A stretch of DNA of 40,314 nt from Desulfovibrio sp. (GCA_031276485.1 JAISMY010000043.1:1-40314); one strand, 5' to 3'. Shown: positions 1 through 8,524, counted from the first letter of the stretch. Made by a program: numbers and translations. The notes: a model not told the origin generated them from the letters alone.

Positions 1-118
1 TAACATCTCAAAATTACAAGTTTTTCCGAGCTGTGCCGAGGTGTTGAGAAACATCCTGGCAACATGCTGGTTTTATAATATTTTTGCGCCGAAAATCTAT
101 CCGTTGATGTACACTCTC
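1..118 (+). repeat. Left copy of a 118-bp terminal inverted repeat
   Basis: Bases 1-118 are identical to the reverse complement of 40184-40301. The element is AT-rich against a GC-rich background. It carries TTTTATAATATTTTTG (71-86), which contains a -10-like TATAAT at 74-79, but I find no well-spaced -35. ATCTATCCG (95-103) and CGGATAGAT (132-140) form a 9-bp dyad just past its inner end. A diverged direct copy lies at 160-270. No reading frame is evident. It could be a dispersed intergenic repeat at which an assembly stopped, or a shared upstream regulatory region. Confidence 0.9.
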
Positions 119-159
119 AAATTTTTACCGCCGGATAGATGCGATCATAGTGGCGCACA

Positions 160-270
160 AAAATTACAAGTTTTTCCGCGCTGTGTGGAAATGTTGCAAA
201 GCATCCTGACAACATGCTGATTTTATAATATTTTTGTGCAGAAAATCTATCCGTTGCCGTACACTCTCAA
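160..270 (+). repeat. Second tandem copy of the terminal repeat
   Basis: This segment repeats 10-120 with an exact 150-bp offset and clear sequence drift. Both copies share AAAATTACAAGTTTTTCCG, TTTTATAATATTTTTG, GAAAATCTATCCGTTG and ACACTCTCAA. The spacer at 121-159 holds ATCATAGT, which is also found just outside the right-hand copy (40302-40314), so the natural unit probably starts a little before base 1. Confidence 0.85.
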
Positions 271-341
271 CCGGCGTACAAGTATACCGGTTAACCTGTA
301 CGGAGAAATAGTTATGCTGCGGAACTGCTCGCAACATTTCG
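271..341 (+). other. Leader between the tandem repeats and the binding-protein gene
   Basis: This short gene-free stretch contains an imperfect dyad (CCGGCGTAC, AA, GTATACCGG at 271-290) followed directly by the palindrome GGTTAACC. It could be an operator or a leader hairpin. I see no convincing -35/-10 pair here. Confidence 0.35.
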
Positions 342-1988
342 ATGAATAATGATGGAATGCGCCCCATGCGCGCGGAACGGTTTTTTTTACTGTGCCTTTT
401 TTTTCTTATGTCGGCGGCCGCGCAACCCCGCGCGGTCTCTGCCTCCCCTGCCGCGGACGCTCCGGTCTACGGCGATGCCATGCTCCGCGGCATGCTCGGT
501 GAACCGAGCAACCTGATTCCCTACCTTTCCTCGGACAGCGCCTCAAGCGAGGTGTACGGAAATTTTTTCGTCGCCCCCTTAAAATACGACAGGGATCTGC
601 AGGTCGTTCCCTGGGCCGCCGAGCGTTTCGAAATTCTGGATGAAGGCAGGCGTCTGCGCTTTACCCTGAAAAAAGGCATACTCTGGCAGGACGGCGTGGA
701 ACTCACCGCCGCGGATGCCGCGTTCACCTACGCCCTGATGATTGACCCGCAAACCCCGACCGCCTATGCCGGCGACTTCAAAATAATCAAGGAATTCAAA
801 CAGCTCGACCGCTACAGTTTTGAAGTATCCTATGAAAACCCCTTCCCCCGCTCGCTGAACACCTGGATGGGAGCGCTCCTGCCCGCACACGTTCTGTCCG
901 GGCAGAACCTGCGCGCCTCGCCGCTGATACGCGCCCCCCTGAGCTGCGGCCCCTATACCCTGCGGGAATGGAACCCCGGCGCCAAGCTGATCCTGGCCGC
1001 AAATCCGATGTATTTCCCCGGCCGCCCGTACATCGACCGCGTCCTGTACCGCATCATTCCAGATATCACCACCATGTTTCTGGAACTGAAAGCCGGAAAA
1101 CTGGACGTCATGAGTTCGCTCACCGGGCTTCAATACACGCGCCAAACCGGCGACGAGGCTTTCCGGCGGGAATTCACCGTGCAGCGGACCCTTGCTTCGG
1201 CCTATACCTACATGGGCTACAACCTGAAAAATCCGCTCTTTGCCGATGTGCGCGTACGCAGAGCCCTGGCGCACGCCGTCGACAAGCGGGCTGTCGTCAA
1301 AACGGCGCTCATGGGCCAGGGCGAACCGACCGTCGGTCCCTATAAACCTGATGCCTGGGCCTATAACCACGCCGTTGAGGACTATCCTTACGACCCGCAA
1401 AAAGCCCTCAACCTGCTGGCCGAAGCCGGATGGCGCAAAGGTCCGGACGGCGCGCTGCGCAAAGACGGCATGCCCTTTTCCTTTACTCTTCTGACCAACC
1501 AGGGCAACGAACAGCGTGTCAAGACGGCGGTGATCATCCGCGGCATGCTGGAAAAACTGGGCATTGAGGTGAAGATCCGCAGTGTAGAATGGGCCGCTTT
1601 CCTCAAGCAGTTCGTCATGCCCGGACGTTTCGACGCCGTGATTTTAGGGTGGACCCTGCCCCAGGACCCGGACGGCTATGATGTCTGGCATTCTTCACGC
1701 CGCAACGGCGGCCTGAACTTTGTGGGGTACGCGGACACCGAGGCCGACGCCTGCCTGGAGGCAGCGCGCTCTACGCTGGACCGGGCCGAGCGCAAAAAAT
1801 ACTATGACCGCTTCCAGGAAATCCTGCACCGCGACCAACCCTACTGCTTTCTCTACGTTCCCTATGAGCTCACCGCCGTGCAGCGGCGCTTCCGCGGCAT
1901 AGACCCGGCGCCCGCGGGCGTCTTTTACAATGTCGATCAATGGTGGGTTCCCCTGGATGAGCAACGTTACAAGGTAAGCGCGCAATGA
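342..1988 (+). CDS. ABC transporter substrate-binding protein, family 5 (peptide/nickel type)
   Basis: This is an extracytoplasmic solute-binding protein of the DppA/OppA family (SBP_bac_5), which delivers oligopeptides or similar ligands to an ABC importer. The N-terminus has a basic stretch (MRAER), a hydrophobic core (FFLLCLFFLMSAAA) and a plausible signal peptidase site near AVSA. The mature part has the usual family pattern: an early GEPSNLIPYLSSDSAS segment, FTLKKGILWQDGVELTAADA near residues 105-125, and VRRALAHAVDKRAVV near residue 305. At 548 residues it has normal length. ATGs at 342, 357 and 366 are in frame and none has a strong ribosome site, so the start is uncertain; 357 or 366 would give a tighter signal peptide. 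No permease or ATPase genes are adjacent, so it is an orphan receptor here. The stop overlaps the start of the next gene by 4 bp (ATGA). Ligand unknown. Confidence 0.88.
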   Translation: MNNDGMRPMRAERFFLLCLFFLMSAAAQPRAVSASPAADAPVYGDAMLRGMLGEPSNLIPYLSSDSASSEVYGNFFVAPLKYDRDLQVVPWAAERFEILDEGRRLRFTLKKGILWQDGVELTAADAAFTYALMIDPQTPTAYAGDFKIIKEFKQLDRYSFEVSYENPFPRSLNTWMGALLPAHVLSGQNLRASPLIRAPLSCGPYTLREWNPGAKLILAANPMYFPGRPYIDRVLYRIIPDITTMFLELKAGKLDVMSSLTGLQYTRQTGDEAFRREFTVQRTLASAYTYMGYNLKNPLFADVRVRRALAHAVDKRAVVKTALMGQGEPTVGPYKPDAWAYNHAVEDYPYDPQKALNLLAEAGWRKGPDGALRKDGMPFSFTLLTNQGNEQRVKTAVIIRGMLEKLGIEVKIRSVEWAAFLKQFVMPGRFDAVILGWTLPQDPDGYDVWHSSRRNGGLNFVGYADTEADACLEAARSTLDRAERKKYYDRFQEILHRDQPYCFLYVPYELTAVQRRFRGIDPAPAGVFYNVDQWWVPLDEQRYKVSAQ

Positions 1989-4159
1989 TCGGCATACAGG
2001 AGATTATGGACAAGATGGGCGAGTTTCACGGCCCCGAGCAGCTTGAGCCGGTGCGCAAGGCGTACGCATACGCCGAGGCCGCCCACACGGGGCAGATGCG
2101 CCGCTCCGGGCAACCCTACCTCTCCCACCCCACGTCCGTCGCCTATTCCCTTGCGTCCATGCGCATGGACGGCGCAACGGTGGCCGCAGGGCTCCTGCAC
2201 GACACCGTGGAAGACACCGGGGTCACCCTCGGCGACCTTGAGGAAAACTTCGGGAAAGACGTCGCCGGTCTGGTGGACGGCGTGACCAAGATCAGCATGC
2301 TCAACTTCGACAGCAAGGAGGAACGCCAGGCGGAAAACATCCGCAAGATGATCCTGGCCATGAACGATGATTTGCGCGTGCTTTTCGTGAAACTTGCCGA
2401 CCGTCTGCACAACATGCGCACGCTTGAATACCTGAGCGCCGAACGCCGGCGCGGTATCGCCCGGGAAACCATGGACATCTACGCCCCCCTCGCCAACCGA
2501 TTGGGCCTGCACCGCGTCAAGCTGGAACTTGAAGATCTCAGTTTCCGCTACCTGCACCCCGACGCCTACAGCCATATCACGGAATGGATAGCAAAAAACA
2601 GGGCCGCCGACGCCGAGTACATTCAGGAAGTCATTCGCACCATGCGCAAAATCCTGGAGAAAAACGGCATAACGGCCCGTCTCAAGGGGCGCATAAAACA
2701 GATATACAGCATCTACCGCAAAATGCACGCCCAAAGTCTCAGTCTGGATGAAATGCACGACATCGTCGCTTTCCGGGCCATAGTGAAGGACGTGAAAGAC
2801 TGCTACGCCGTACTCGGGCTGGTCCACGCCGCCTGGAAGCCGGTGCCGGGACGTTTCAAGGACTATATCTCCATGCCCAAGGCCAACATGTACCAGAGCC
2901 TGCACACCACCGTGGTCGGCCCCAAGGGCGAGCGCATGGAAATTCAGATACGCAGCGAGGCCATGGACAACCTGGCCGAAAACGGCGTGGCCTCGCACTG
3001 GCTGTATAAGGAAGGCGGACGCATCAAGGCAGGGGACATCCGCGAGTTCAACTGGCTCAGGGAAATCCTGGATTGGACCAAACTCGAAAGCGATTCCAGG
3101 GAATTCATGCGCTCCCTGCGCTTCGGCCTGTTCAAGGATGAAATCTACGTTTTCACCCCGAAAGGCAGGGTGCTGGAACTTCCCGAGAACGCGACGGCCG
3201 TGGACTTCGCCTACCAGGTCCACACCGAGGTCGGCAACCGCTGCGCCGGCGGCAAGGTGAACGGCAAGCTTGTCCCTTTGTCCACTCCCCTTAAAAGCGG
3301 GGACACGGTGGAAATCATCACCGCCGCCAACCGCCGGCCCAGCCGGGACTGGCTGAAATTCGTCAAAACCGCCAAGGCCCGCACCCGCATCCAGCACTTT
3401 ATCCGCACCGAAGAAAAAGCGCGCAGTATTTCCCTGGGCCGCGAACTGCTGGAAAAACAGGGCCGCAGGCTGGGCTTCAGCGTATCGAAGGCCGTCAGGG
3501 ACGGCTCACTGCTGAAGGCGGCCCTCGAACTCAATTTCCGGGATGTGGACGGTCTGTTTTCAGCCGTCGGCTATGCCCGACTCACCCCGCGTAAAATCCT
3601 GAACGTCCTTCTGCCCAAACCTGAGGAAAAACGCGAGGAGGACAAAACGCAGGCCGCGCTCGAAGGTGCCGGACGCCCGCCCAAAACAGACGAAAAATCC
3701 GATGCCGTCGTCATCAAAGGCGTGGACGACATGCTTGTCCGCTTTGCCGGATGCTGCAATCCCGTGCCGGGCGACGCCGTTATCGGATACATCAGCCGCG
3801 GACGCGGCGTGGCCGTGCATACCGCCGACTGCCCCATGGTCAGCCGCATGGAGCCTGAACGCCTGATTTCCGTCTACTGGGCGGGCAGCGGCGAGGCGCA
3901 GCCTTTCCCCGCGCGGATCCGCGTACTGTGCAAAAACGAACGCGGCACACTGGCCAAAATCGCCGGCGTCATGGAACTCTCCGGCGTGAATATCGACTCG
4001 GGAAGCTTCCGCTCCAACGTGGACGGACGAACCGAACTGGAAATGCTGATCGAAGTCGCCGACATCGCTCAGCTCCTCCTCACCATAGACCGCCTGCACA
4101 AACTGGATACGGTACTCGAAGTGGCGCGCATTACCGCAGGTGGAGCCGACACGCACTGA
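1985..4159 (+). CDS. rel: Bifunctional (p)ppGpp synthetase/hydrolase (Rel/SpoT)
   Basis: This is the cytoplasmic stringent-response enzyme that makes (p)ppGpp from GTP/GDP and ATP and hydrolyses it. The full architecture is visible: HD hydrolase with His48 and the His72-Asp73 pair (LLHDTVEDT) plus KLADRLHNMRTL; the synthetase domain with GRFKDYISMPKANMYQSLHT starting at about residue 289; TGS (about 383-445, IYVFTPKGRVLELPENATAVD); the cysteine-containing ZFD/CC region (FAGCCNPVPGD, later HTADCPM); and a C-terminal ACT/RRM domain (about 640-715). The synthetase signature is RFKD, the RXKD form of bifunctional Rel/SpoT enzymes rather than the EXDD form of RelA, and the HD residues are intact, so both activities are expected. 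At 724 residues the length is typical. The start overlaps the binding-protein stop, implying coupled translation. The stop codon is immediately adjacent to the convergent stop of the SMR gene. Confidence 0.96.
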   Translation: MIGIQEIMDKMGEFHGPEQLEPVRKAYAYAEAAHTGQMRRSGQPYLSHPTSVAYSLASMRMDGATVAAGLLHDTVEDTGVTLGDLEENFGKDVAGLVDGVTKISMLNFDSKEERQAENIRKMILAMNDDLRVLFVKLADRLHNMRTLEYLSAERRRGIARETMDIYAPLANRLGLHRVKLELEDLSFRYLHPDAYSHITEWIAKNRAADAEYIQEVIRTMRKILEKNGITARLKGRIKQIYSIYRKMHAQSLSLDEMHDIVAFRAIVKDVKDCYAVLGLVHAAWKPVPGRFKDYISMPKANMYQSLHTTVVGPKGERMEIQIRSEAMDNLAENGVASHWLYKEGGRIKAGDIREFNWLREILDWTKLESDSREFMRSLRFGLFKDEIYVFTPKGRVLELPENATAVDFAYQVHTEVGNRCAGGKVNGKLVPLSTPLKSGDTVEIITAANRRPSRDWLKFVKTAKARTRIQHFIRTEEKARSISLGRELLEKQGRRLGFSVSKAVRDGSLLKAALELNFRDVDGLFSAVGYARLTPRKILNVLLPKPEEKREEDKTQAALEGAGRPPKTDEKSDAVVIKGVDDMLVRFAGCCNPVPGDAVIGYISRGRGVAVHTADCPMVSRMEPERLISVYWAGSGEAQPFPARIRVLCKNERGTLAKIAGVMELSGVNIDSGSFRSNVDGRTELEMLIEVADIAQLLLTIDRLHKLDTVLEVARITAGGADTH

Positions 4160-4489
4160 TCAATGCGGAATTGATTTTGAAAAAATATTTATAACAACTA
4201 CACCGGAAATTATCAAGCTGAGTCCTATGATTGCAGGAAAATCTAATTGTTGCTTGAAAATAAAAACACCAATTATAGATATTAAAAATATGCCGACACC
4301 ACTCCACACTGCATAAGCAATTCCAACAGGAATACTCTTTAATGTTTGAGAAAGAAAAAAGAAACAAAGTCCATACGCAATTACAGCAATAATTGAAGGT
4401 ACTACATTTCTAAATCCATTTGAATATTTTAATGCAGATGTTCCAATAACTTCAAAAACTATAGCGCTGAATAGAAATACCCATTTCAT
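4160..4489 (-). CDS. Small multidrug resistance (SMR/EmrE-type) exporter
   Basis: This is a 109-residue, four-helix inner-membrane proton antiporter of the EmrE/Qac branch of the SMR family, which works as a dimer and exports cationic compounds. The essential membrane glutamate is present early (Glu13 in VFEVIGTSALKYSNGF), and AYAVWSGVGIFLI matches the conserved TM3 motif. It starts MKWVFLF and ends in a fourth hydrophobic helix (IIGLSLIISGVVVINIF). Base composition is very different from everything around it: by eye about one third G+C with many A/T third positions, while its neighbours are strongly GC-rich. The gene lies between rel and the RNase gene, its stop abuts the rel stop (TGATCA), and 30 bp separate its start from the RNase stop. 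This suggests recent horizontal acquisition. ArnE/ArnF belong to the same superfamily, but the motifs favour the EmrE type. Confidence 0.9.
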   Translation of the reverse strand: MKWVFLFSAIVFEVIGTSALKYSNGFRNVVPSIIAVIAYGLCFFFLSQTLKSIPVGIAYAVWSGVGIFLISIIGVFIFKQQLDFPAIIGLSLIISGVVVINIFSKSIPH

Positions 4490-4519
4490 AATAGAGTGCC
4501 TTGTAATCCGATATCGACA

Positions 4520-6790
4520 TTATGCTTCCGTCGATTCCAGCAGTTGAATTTCTCCGGTCAGAGGGTTGATTTTGCCGAGTCGCACCTTGATGCGCATGCC
4601 GGGATAAATTTTTTCGTCGAACTGCCTGCGGCGCCCGCGCACCATCAACTGCGCCCAAGGAAGCGCGGCAACGGCAAAATTTTCGTTTTCTTCGGCAACA
4701 ACGGCATCCCACCACTTCTTGTCTCCGTGCCGGCAAAAAAACAAGAGTTTCCAGTAGCGCGGACGCAGTCGCTGCACCTGGCCGGCGGCCTCGGCGCGGG
4801 CCGAAATCAGGGGCAGCAGGGCAAGCGTTTCTTCCCGGCTCAGAGGCGGGCCGGGGAGGAGTACGTCTTGCGCCCGGAGCAGACCCGGCCGATCCGCGGA
4901 AGGCGCAGGGTCTCCGGTCTCTTCTGTTTTTTCAATTTTTTCAACTCCTTCGGCCGAATTTACACCGCCTGCTCTTGCAGTCCCTCCGGTTCCCCGCTTG
5001 TATTCCTCCTGCAGCAGAAAGCGTATGATTTGCCCCTGGTTGAAGAGGTCCGTGTAACGCCGCAAAGGAGAAGTGACCATCGCGTAGGCCTCAAGGGCGA
5101 GTCCGGCGTGACGTCTGGCCTCGCACTCCAGCGTTGCGGGCGGCAGGGAACGGATCACGCGGGCGAGGTCATGAGGCTCGCTCCAGACGCCCGCGAACTC
5201 GCGCGGCAGAGCGACGTTCTGGGTGCGGTAGAACAGGGGGACGGCGTGTTCGCGGCCCCAGGCGGCAGCCGTGCCGTTGCATAGCACCATCATCTCTTCC
5301 ACAAGCATGTGCGTAAGGGGGGCATGCGGGCCGGGAACGATGTCGACGTACACGCCGTCTTCATCCTCCGTGAGCGACAGCTCAGGATCCCGGCGTTCGG
5401 TGATTACCGCGCCGGCGGCAAGGCGCGCGCGGCGCAGGATACGGGCCAGAGCCAGGGCCTTGCGCAGCATGAGGGTGTGGAGTGCGGCTTTTGCCGCCGG
5501 CGGAGCGGCGTTTGCCTCCTGTCCTCCATCGGCGAGCGCCGGCTCGCAGCCTGCCGGGTCAAGGTTGGCGGCGACCCGAACCAGGCGCAGTTCGGGCGCG
5601 GCCTGCAGGAGTTCCCCCTGCTCCGAAAGGCGCAGGGCAAAAACCAGGGCAGGACGGGGCAGCCCTTCGTCCAGGCTGAACAAGGCCCGGCCGATGGACG
5701 AGGGCAGCATGTGTTCGTTGCCTTCCGGCAAATACAGGCTTGAGGCGCGCTTCTGCACCGCTTTGTCCAGGGGACCTCCGAAGGGCCAGACGGCGGCCGG
5801 GCAGGCCAGGGCCGCGCGCAGCAGAAAAACGCCGTCCTTCAGTTCCACGTGCAGGGCATCGTCGCGATCCGCTGCATCAGCGGCATCCACGCTGACGTAG
5901 GGCGTGTCGTCAGGTTCCAGGCATCCTGCAAAAAGTTCCGCAGCCCTTGCCAGCGCCCCGCATTCGCCGGCGAAGTCCCGCGCCCAGTCCTCGCCCCGCC
6001 CGTAGCCTATGCGGTCGAGGAGAAAATTATAGTGTTCAGGCACCAACCCCCAGCTTTCGGCCAGAACCAGGGCCAAATGCGGCAGGTCCGGCAAGCCCTT
6101 GACCAGCGCTTTCCAGAGCGCGGCCTCGTCGCTCTGCTCGGGCTCGACCGCGCGGGCAAGAAGCATGGCCTTGAGCCGGTCGCCCAGTCCGTCGGCGGCG
6201 AATTCCTCCGGCGGTTCCGGCGGCGCTTCGCCGCGTTTCCTGTTGCGTGCTTCCCAAAGCTTGTGGAAAAATCGCGCCCCGGCGGCGGCGGCAACCTCAC
6301 GCAGGCGGTTGCTTTCCGCCTCCGCAAGGCGTTTCTCGACGGTCGCGCGGTCAAAGACCTCAAAATCCGGAGGGGAAAAACGAAAATAGGCTTTGGCCGA
6401 GAGCAGCGCATGCCCCAGGGCGGCTTCGCGGTCTATGTCCGCCTCGGTCCACAGCAGCCCGGCCAGCCACTCGATCGAAGCCCGGGAAATTTCTCCCTGG
6501 GCCAGTTCCCAGAGTTCCAGGGCGGAAATTCCGGCTGCTGCGGCATCGCGCAGAGCGCGGTGCGCTTCCAGGGCCTCGTCCATGCGCTGCCGGGAAAGCC
6601 CTGCGCCGAGAAAGGGCCCTGACCAGGGCAGCAGCCTGGACGGAGACAAGGTGAGTTCCCGTTTGGCGATGGAGTACAGGCGCAGGCGGTCGTTGCGGGC
6701 TTCAAGCACTATGGCCGGCACCGGGCTGTTGCCCTGCATGAATTCCACAAGGCAGCCTTCGGACGGGAAGTGGACTTTAGCCGCTGTCAT
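4520..6790 (-). CDS. RNB-domain exoribonuclease (RNase II family)
   Basis: This is a predicted processive 3'-5' exoribonuclease of the RNase II/R family (RNB catalytic domain, Mg2+-dependent), cytoplasmic. The metal-site cluster VDAADAADRDDALHVEL lies in the middle of the protein and keeps the aspartates of the family pattern DxxxAxDxDDA. The late RNB signature AMVTSPLRRYTDLFNQGQII is clear. About 300 residues upstream of the RNB core are helix-rich and poorly conserved, and a short basic C-terminal segment (MRIKVRLGKINPLTGEIQLL) may be an S1-like remnant. The start at 6790 (MTAAKVHF) is preceded by AAAGGAATTTCTGATG. The reading frame stays open upstream, but that extension (PGVARASPRSGR) looks non-coding. 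Length is about 755 residues. Whether it behaves as RNase II or RNase R cannot be told. Confidence 0.85.
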   Translation of the reverse strand: MTAAKVHFPSEGCLVEFMQGNSPVPAIVLEARNDRLRLYSIAKRELTLSPSRLLPWSGPFLGAGLSRQRMDEALEAHRALRDAAAAGISALELWELAQGEISRASIEWLAGLLWTEADIDREAALGHALLSAKAYFRFSPPDFEVFDRATVEKRLAEAESNRLREVAAAAGARFFHKLWEARNRKRGEAPPEPPEEFAADGLGDRLKAMLLARAVEPEQSDEAALWKALVKGLPDLPHLALVLAESWGLVPEHYNFLLDRIGYGRGEDWARDFAGECGALARAAELFAGCLEPDDTPYVSVDAADAADRDDALHVELKDGVFLLRAALACPAAVWPFGGPLDKAVQKRASSLYLPEGNEHMLPSSIGRALFSLDEGLPRPALVFALRLSEQGELLQAAPELRLVRVAANLDPAGCEPALADGGQEANAAPPAAKAALHTLMLRKALALARILRRARLAAGAVITERRDPELSLTEDEDGVYVDIVPGPHAPLTHMLVEEMMVLCNGTAAAWGREHAVPLFYRTQNVALPREFAGVWSEPHDLARVIRSLPPATLECEARRHAGLALEAYAMVTSPLRRYTDLFNQGQIIRFLLQEEYKRGTGGTARAGGVNSAEGVEKIEKTEETGDPAPSADRPGLLRAQDVLLPGPPLSREETLALLPLISARAEAAGQVQRLRPRYWKLLFFCRHGDKKWWDAVVAEENENFAVAALPWAQLMVRGRRRQFDEKIYPGMRIKVRLGKINPLTGEIQLLESTEA

Positions 6791-6886
6791 CAGAAATTCC
6801 TTTATGCTCCGAACTCTCCCGCTCCGGGGAGATGCCCGCGCAACCCCCGGCAAAGCCGGGCATACCTTGCAGGAAGTTACGGTAAA

Positions 6887-8161
6887 TCAATGCCTGAACG
6901 AGCGCCGGCCGGTGAAGACCATGGCAACGGGCGGGGAGGCTTCGTTCACGGCGGCAATCACTTCGGCATCGCGCAGGGAGCCGCCGGGTTGGGCGACAGC
7001 CGTCACGCCCTGCTCAAGCGCCGCATCGACGCCGTCACGGAAGGGAAAGAAGCCGTCGGAAACGAGTACCGAGCCCGACAGGCCGCCCTTGGCGGCGGCG
7101 GCGGCGGCCTCGGCGTCCGCAAGCAGGGCGGCGGAGCGCGCGTTCGCGGCCGCGTCTTTTCTCACTTCGTACAAGGATTTGCCGCATTCCGTAAAGACCA
7201 GCATATCCATATACTTGGTATATGCCTTGTGGATGGTAAGTTCGACGCAGCCCACCCTGTCCTGTTCGCCGGTTCCTATGCCCACGGTCGCGCCGTTTTT
7301 GGCGAAAATGACGGAGTTGGAGGACACGCCGGACTCGACGGCCCAGGCGAACAGCAAATCCTCGGCTTCGGCCGGGGTAGGCCGGCGCGCCTCAACGATC
7401 TTGCCGTCCTTTTCCGCCCGCGCGGGCAGAAAATCGTCCGATGCGCGGATGCTGTTGGAGAAGCCGCGTTGCAGGATCAGTCCTCCATCGCTCAGGGATT
7501 TGATGTCGAGAACGGGGATGCGGGAGAACTTTTCCAGTTCCGCCAGGCCGGGGATGCGCAGGATGCGCAGGTTTTTGCGTTGTTTGAGGATTGCCGCGGC
7601 GCCCGGCGCAAAGTCCGGGGCGGCGACCACTTCGAAGTACGAGGAGTTGATCAGCACTGCGGCATCGCTGTCCAGGGAGCGGTTTACGACCACTGTGCCG
7701 CCGAAGGCGGCGATGCGGTCGGCCCGCTGCGCCCGTGCGAGGGCTTCCGCGATACCCGCGTCGGTCCAGGCGGCTCCGCAGGGATTGTTGTGCTTGATGA
7801 TGAGGGCTGCCGGCTTCGCGTGCAGGTATTGCAGAATGCTTATGCCGCTGTCCGCGTCCGTGAGGTTGATTTTGCCGGGATGTTTGCCCGCCTGGAGCAT
7901 ATTTTCCTCGTTCAGCGCGGAGACCAGCCCGTGTTCCGGACCCTTGCAGCGGACGCCGCCGATGCACGGCGCTCCTTCCGCAGCCTCGTACAGGGCGGCC
8001 GGCTGGTCCGGGTTCTCGCCGTAGCGCAGGCCGCGCCGTTCGCCGCCGATGTCCCAGGAGCGGCGGCGGTAGACAACGCGCGCGTCTCCGAATCCCAGGG
8101 TTATGCTTTCCGGAAAATCCTCCCGGACAATGGTTTTGTACATGTCTTCAAGTTTTTTCAC
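6887..8161 (-). CDS. purH: Stand-alone AICAR formyltransferase (PurH C-terminal type)
   Basis: The protein matches the AICAR transformylase domain of PurH, which transfers a formyl group from 10-formyl-THF to AICAR, the penultimate step of IMP synthesis. Seen: RGLRYGENPDQPAALYE near residue 45, the active-site motif IKHNNPCGAAW near residue 122, SGVSSNSVIFAKNGATVGIG near residue 270, and the characteristic C-terminus MVFTGRRSFRH. The N-terminal IMP cyclohydrolase (MGS-like) domain of bifunctional PurH is absent, so a separate cyclohydrolase must exist elsewhere. At 424 residues this is not a truncation: its short N-terminus is intact. The start at 8161 is GTG; ATG at 8143 (MYKTIVRED) is a good alternative. 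A long AT-rich leader containing a (TA)12 tract lies upstream. The RNase gene follows after 96 bp. Confidence 0.88.
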   Translation of the reverse strand: MKKLEDMYKTIVREDFPESITLGFGDARVVYRRRSWDIGGERRGLRYGENPDQPAALYEAAEGAPCIGGVRCKGPEHGLVSALNEENMLQAGKHPGKINLTDADSGISILQYLHAKPAALIIKHNNPCGAAWTDAGIAEALARAQRADRIAAFGGTVVVNRSLDSDAAVLINSSYFEVVAAPDFAPGAAAILKQRKNLRILRIPGLAELEKFSRIPVLDIKSLSDGGLILQRGFSNSIRASDDFLPARAEKDGKIVEARRPTPAEAEDLLFAWAVESGVSSNSVIFAKNGATVGIGTGEQDRVGCVELTIHKAYTKYMDMLVFTECGKSLYEVRKDAAANARSAALLADAEAAAAAAKGGLSGSVLVSDGFFPFRDGVDAALEQGVTAVAQPGGSLRDAEVIAAVNEASPPVAMVFTGRRSFRH

Positions 8162-8297
8162 GGCGGTTTCCGGGGGCTTTTCGATTGCGGGTACATCATT
8201 TGCAGCCGCAAACGATACGGAAAATTTTTTATAATGTCTAATTCGGATTACAGATAATAACCTCCCGTTCGTCAGGTCAAATTTTAGAGAGTGGGGC

Positions 8298-8321
8298 TAT
8301 ATATATATATATATATATATA
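8298..8321. repeat. (TA)12 simple sequence repeat
   Basis: Twenty-four uninterrupted bases of TA dinucleotide lie 137 bp upstream of the purH GTG. Such tracts can change length by slipped-strand mispairing and shift promoter spacing or DNA melting. No sequence evidence of phase variation can be seen in a single copy. Confidence 0.97.
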
Positions 8322-8413
8322 GGGGAATACATAATAACAGTATGAAATATTAAACTTTTTTATTTAAGATCCGGATTCGCCGTTCTTCACTTATAAATCA
8401 TTGAGTTAATTGC

Positions 8414-8450
8414 TTTTATGCACAGAAATTCTATATATTGATGCAAACTC
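8414..8450 (+). repeat. Possible degenerate fragment of the terminal repeat family
   Basis: TTTTATGCACAGAAATTC followed by a TTGATG-A-ACTC stretch resembles bases 81-118 (TTTTTGCGCCGAAAATC, then TTGATGTACACTC). Identity is roughly three quarters over about 36 bp, with a small indel. The similarity could be chance in AT-rich DNA. Confidence 0.35.
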
Positions 8451-8463
8451 CCGCATAAAAACC

Positions 8464-8500
8464 TTGACTCGCGAGGCGGGTCCATACATAGAATTACCGG
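8464..8500 (+). repeat. TTGACTCGCG interspersed repeat, copy 1
   Basis: TTGACTCGCGAGGCGGGTC followed by a TACATAGAATTACCGG-like tail is closely matched at 37748-37782. Both copies are intergenic and lie just beyond a 3' end of a gene (mtnA here). The decamer TTGACTCGCG also occurs on the minus strand near 27351-27360. Confidence 0.7.
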
Positions 8501-8524
8501 ACTCGCTCAGCAAGATTCCTGTTT

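Larger units (their letters stand above)
8162..8524. other. Gene-free leader between mtnA and purH
   Basis: This 363-bp stretch lies 3' of mtnA and 5' of purH, both on the minus strand. It is AT-rich with no plausible gene. It holds a (TA)12 dinucleotide tract, a segment resembling the inner part of the terminal repeat, and one copy of the TTGACTCGCG repeat. The purH promoter must lie here unless purH is read through from mtnA. Confidence 0.8.

Noticed and set aside
1-118. Terminal repeats as transposon ends or a CRISPR-like array
   Set aside because: No transposase, no target duplication visible, and the 150-bp tandem units are far larger than CRISPR repeats and have no variable spacers.
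579-1400. Long minus-strand frame opposite the binding-protein gene
   Set aside because: It is a shadow of a clearly homologous plus-strand gene in GC-rich DNA and has no recognisable domain.
4160-4489. SMR protein as the missing ArnE/ArnF flippase
   Set aside because: It has EmrE-type Glu13 and WSGVG motifs, lies 15 kb from the arn genes and has foreign composition.
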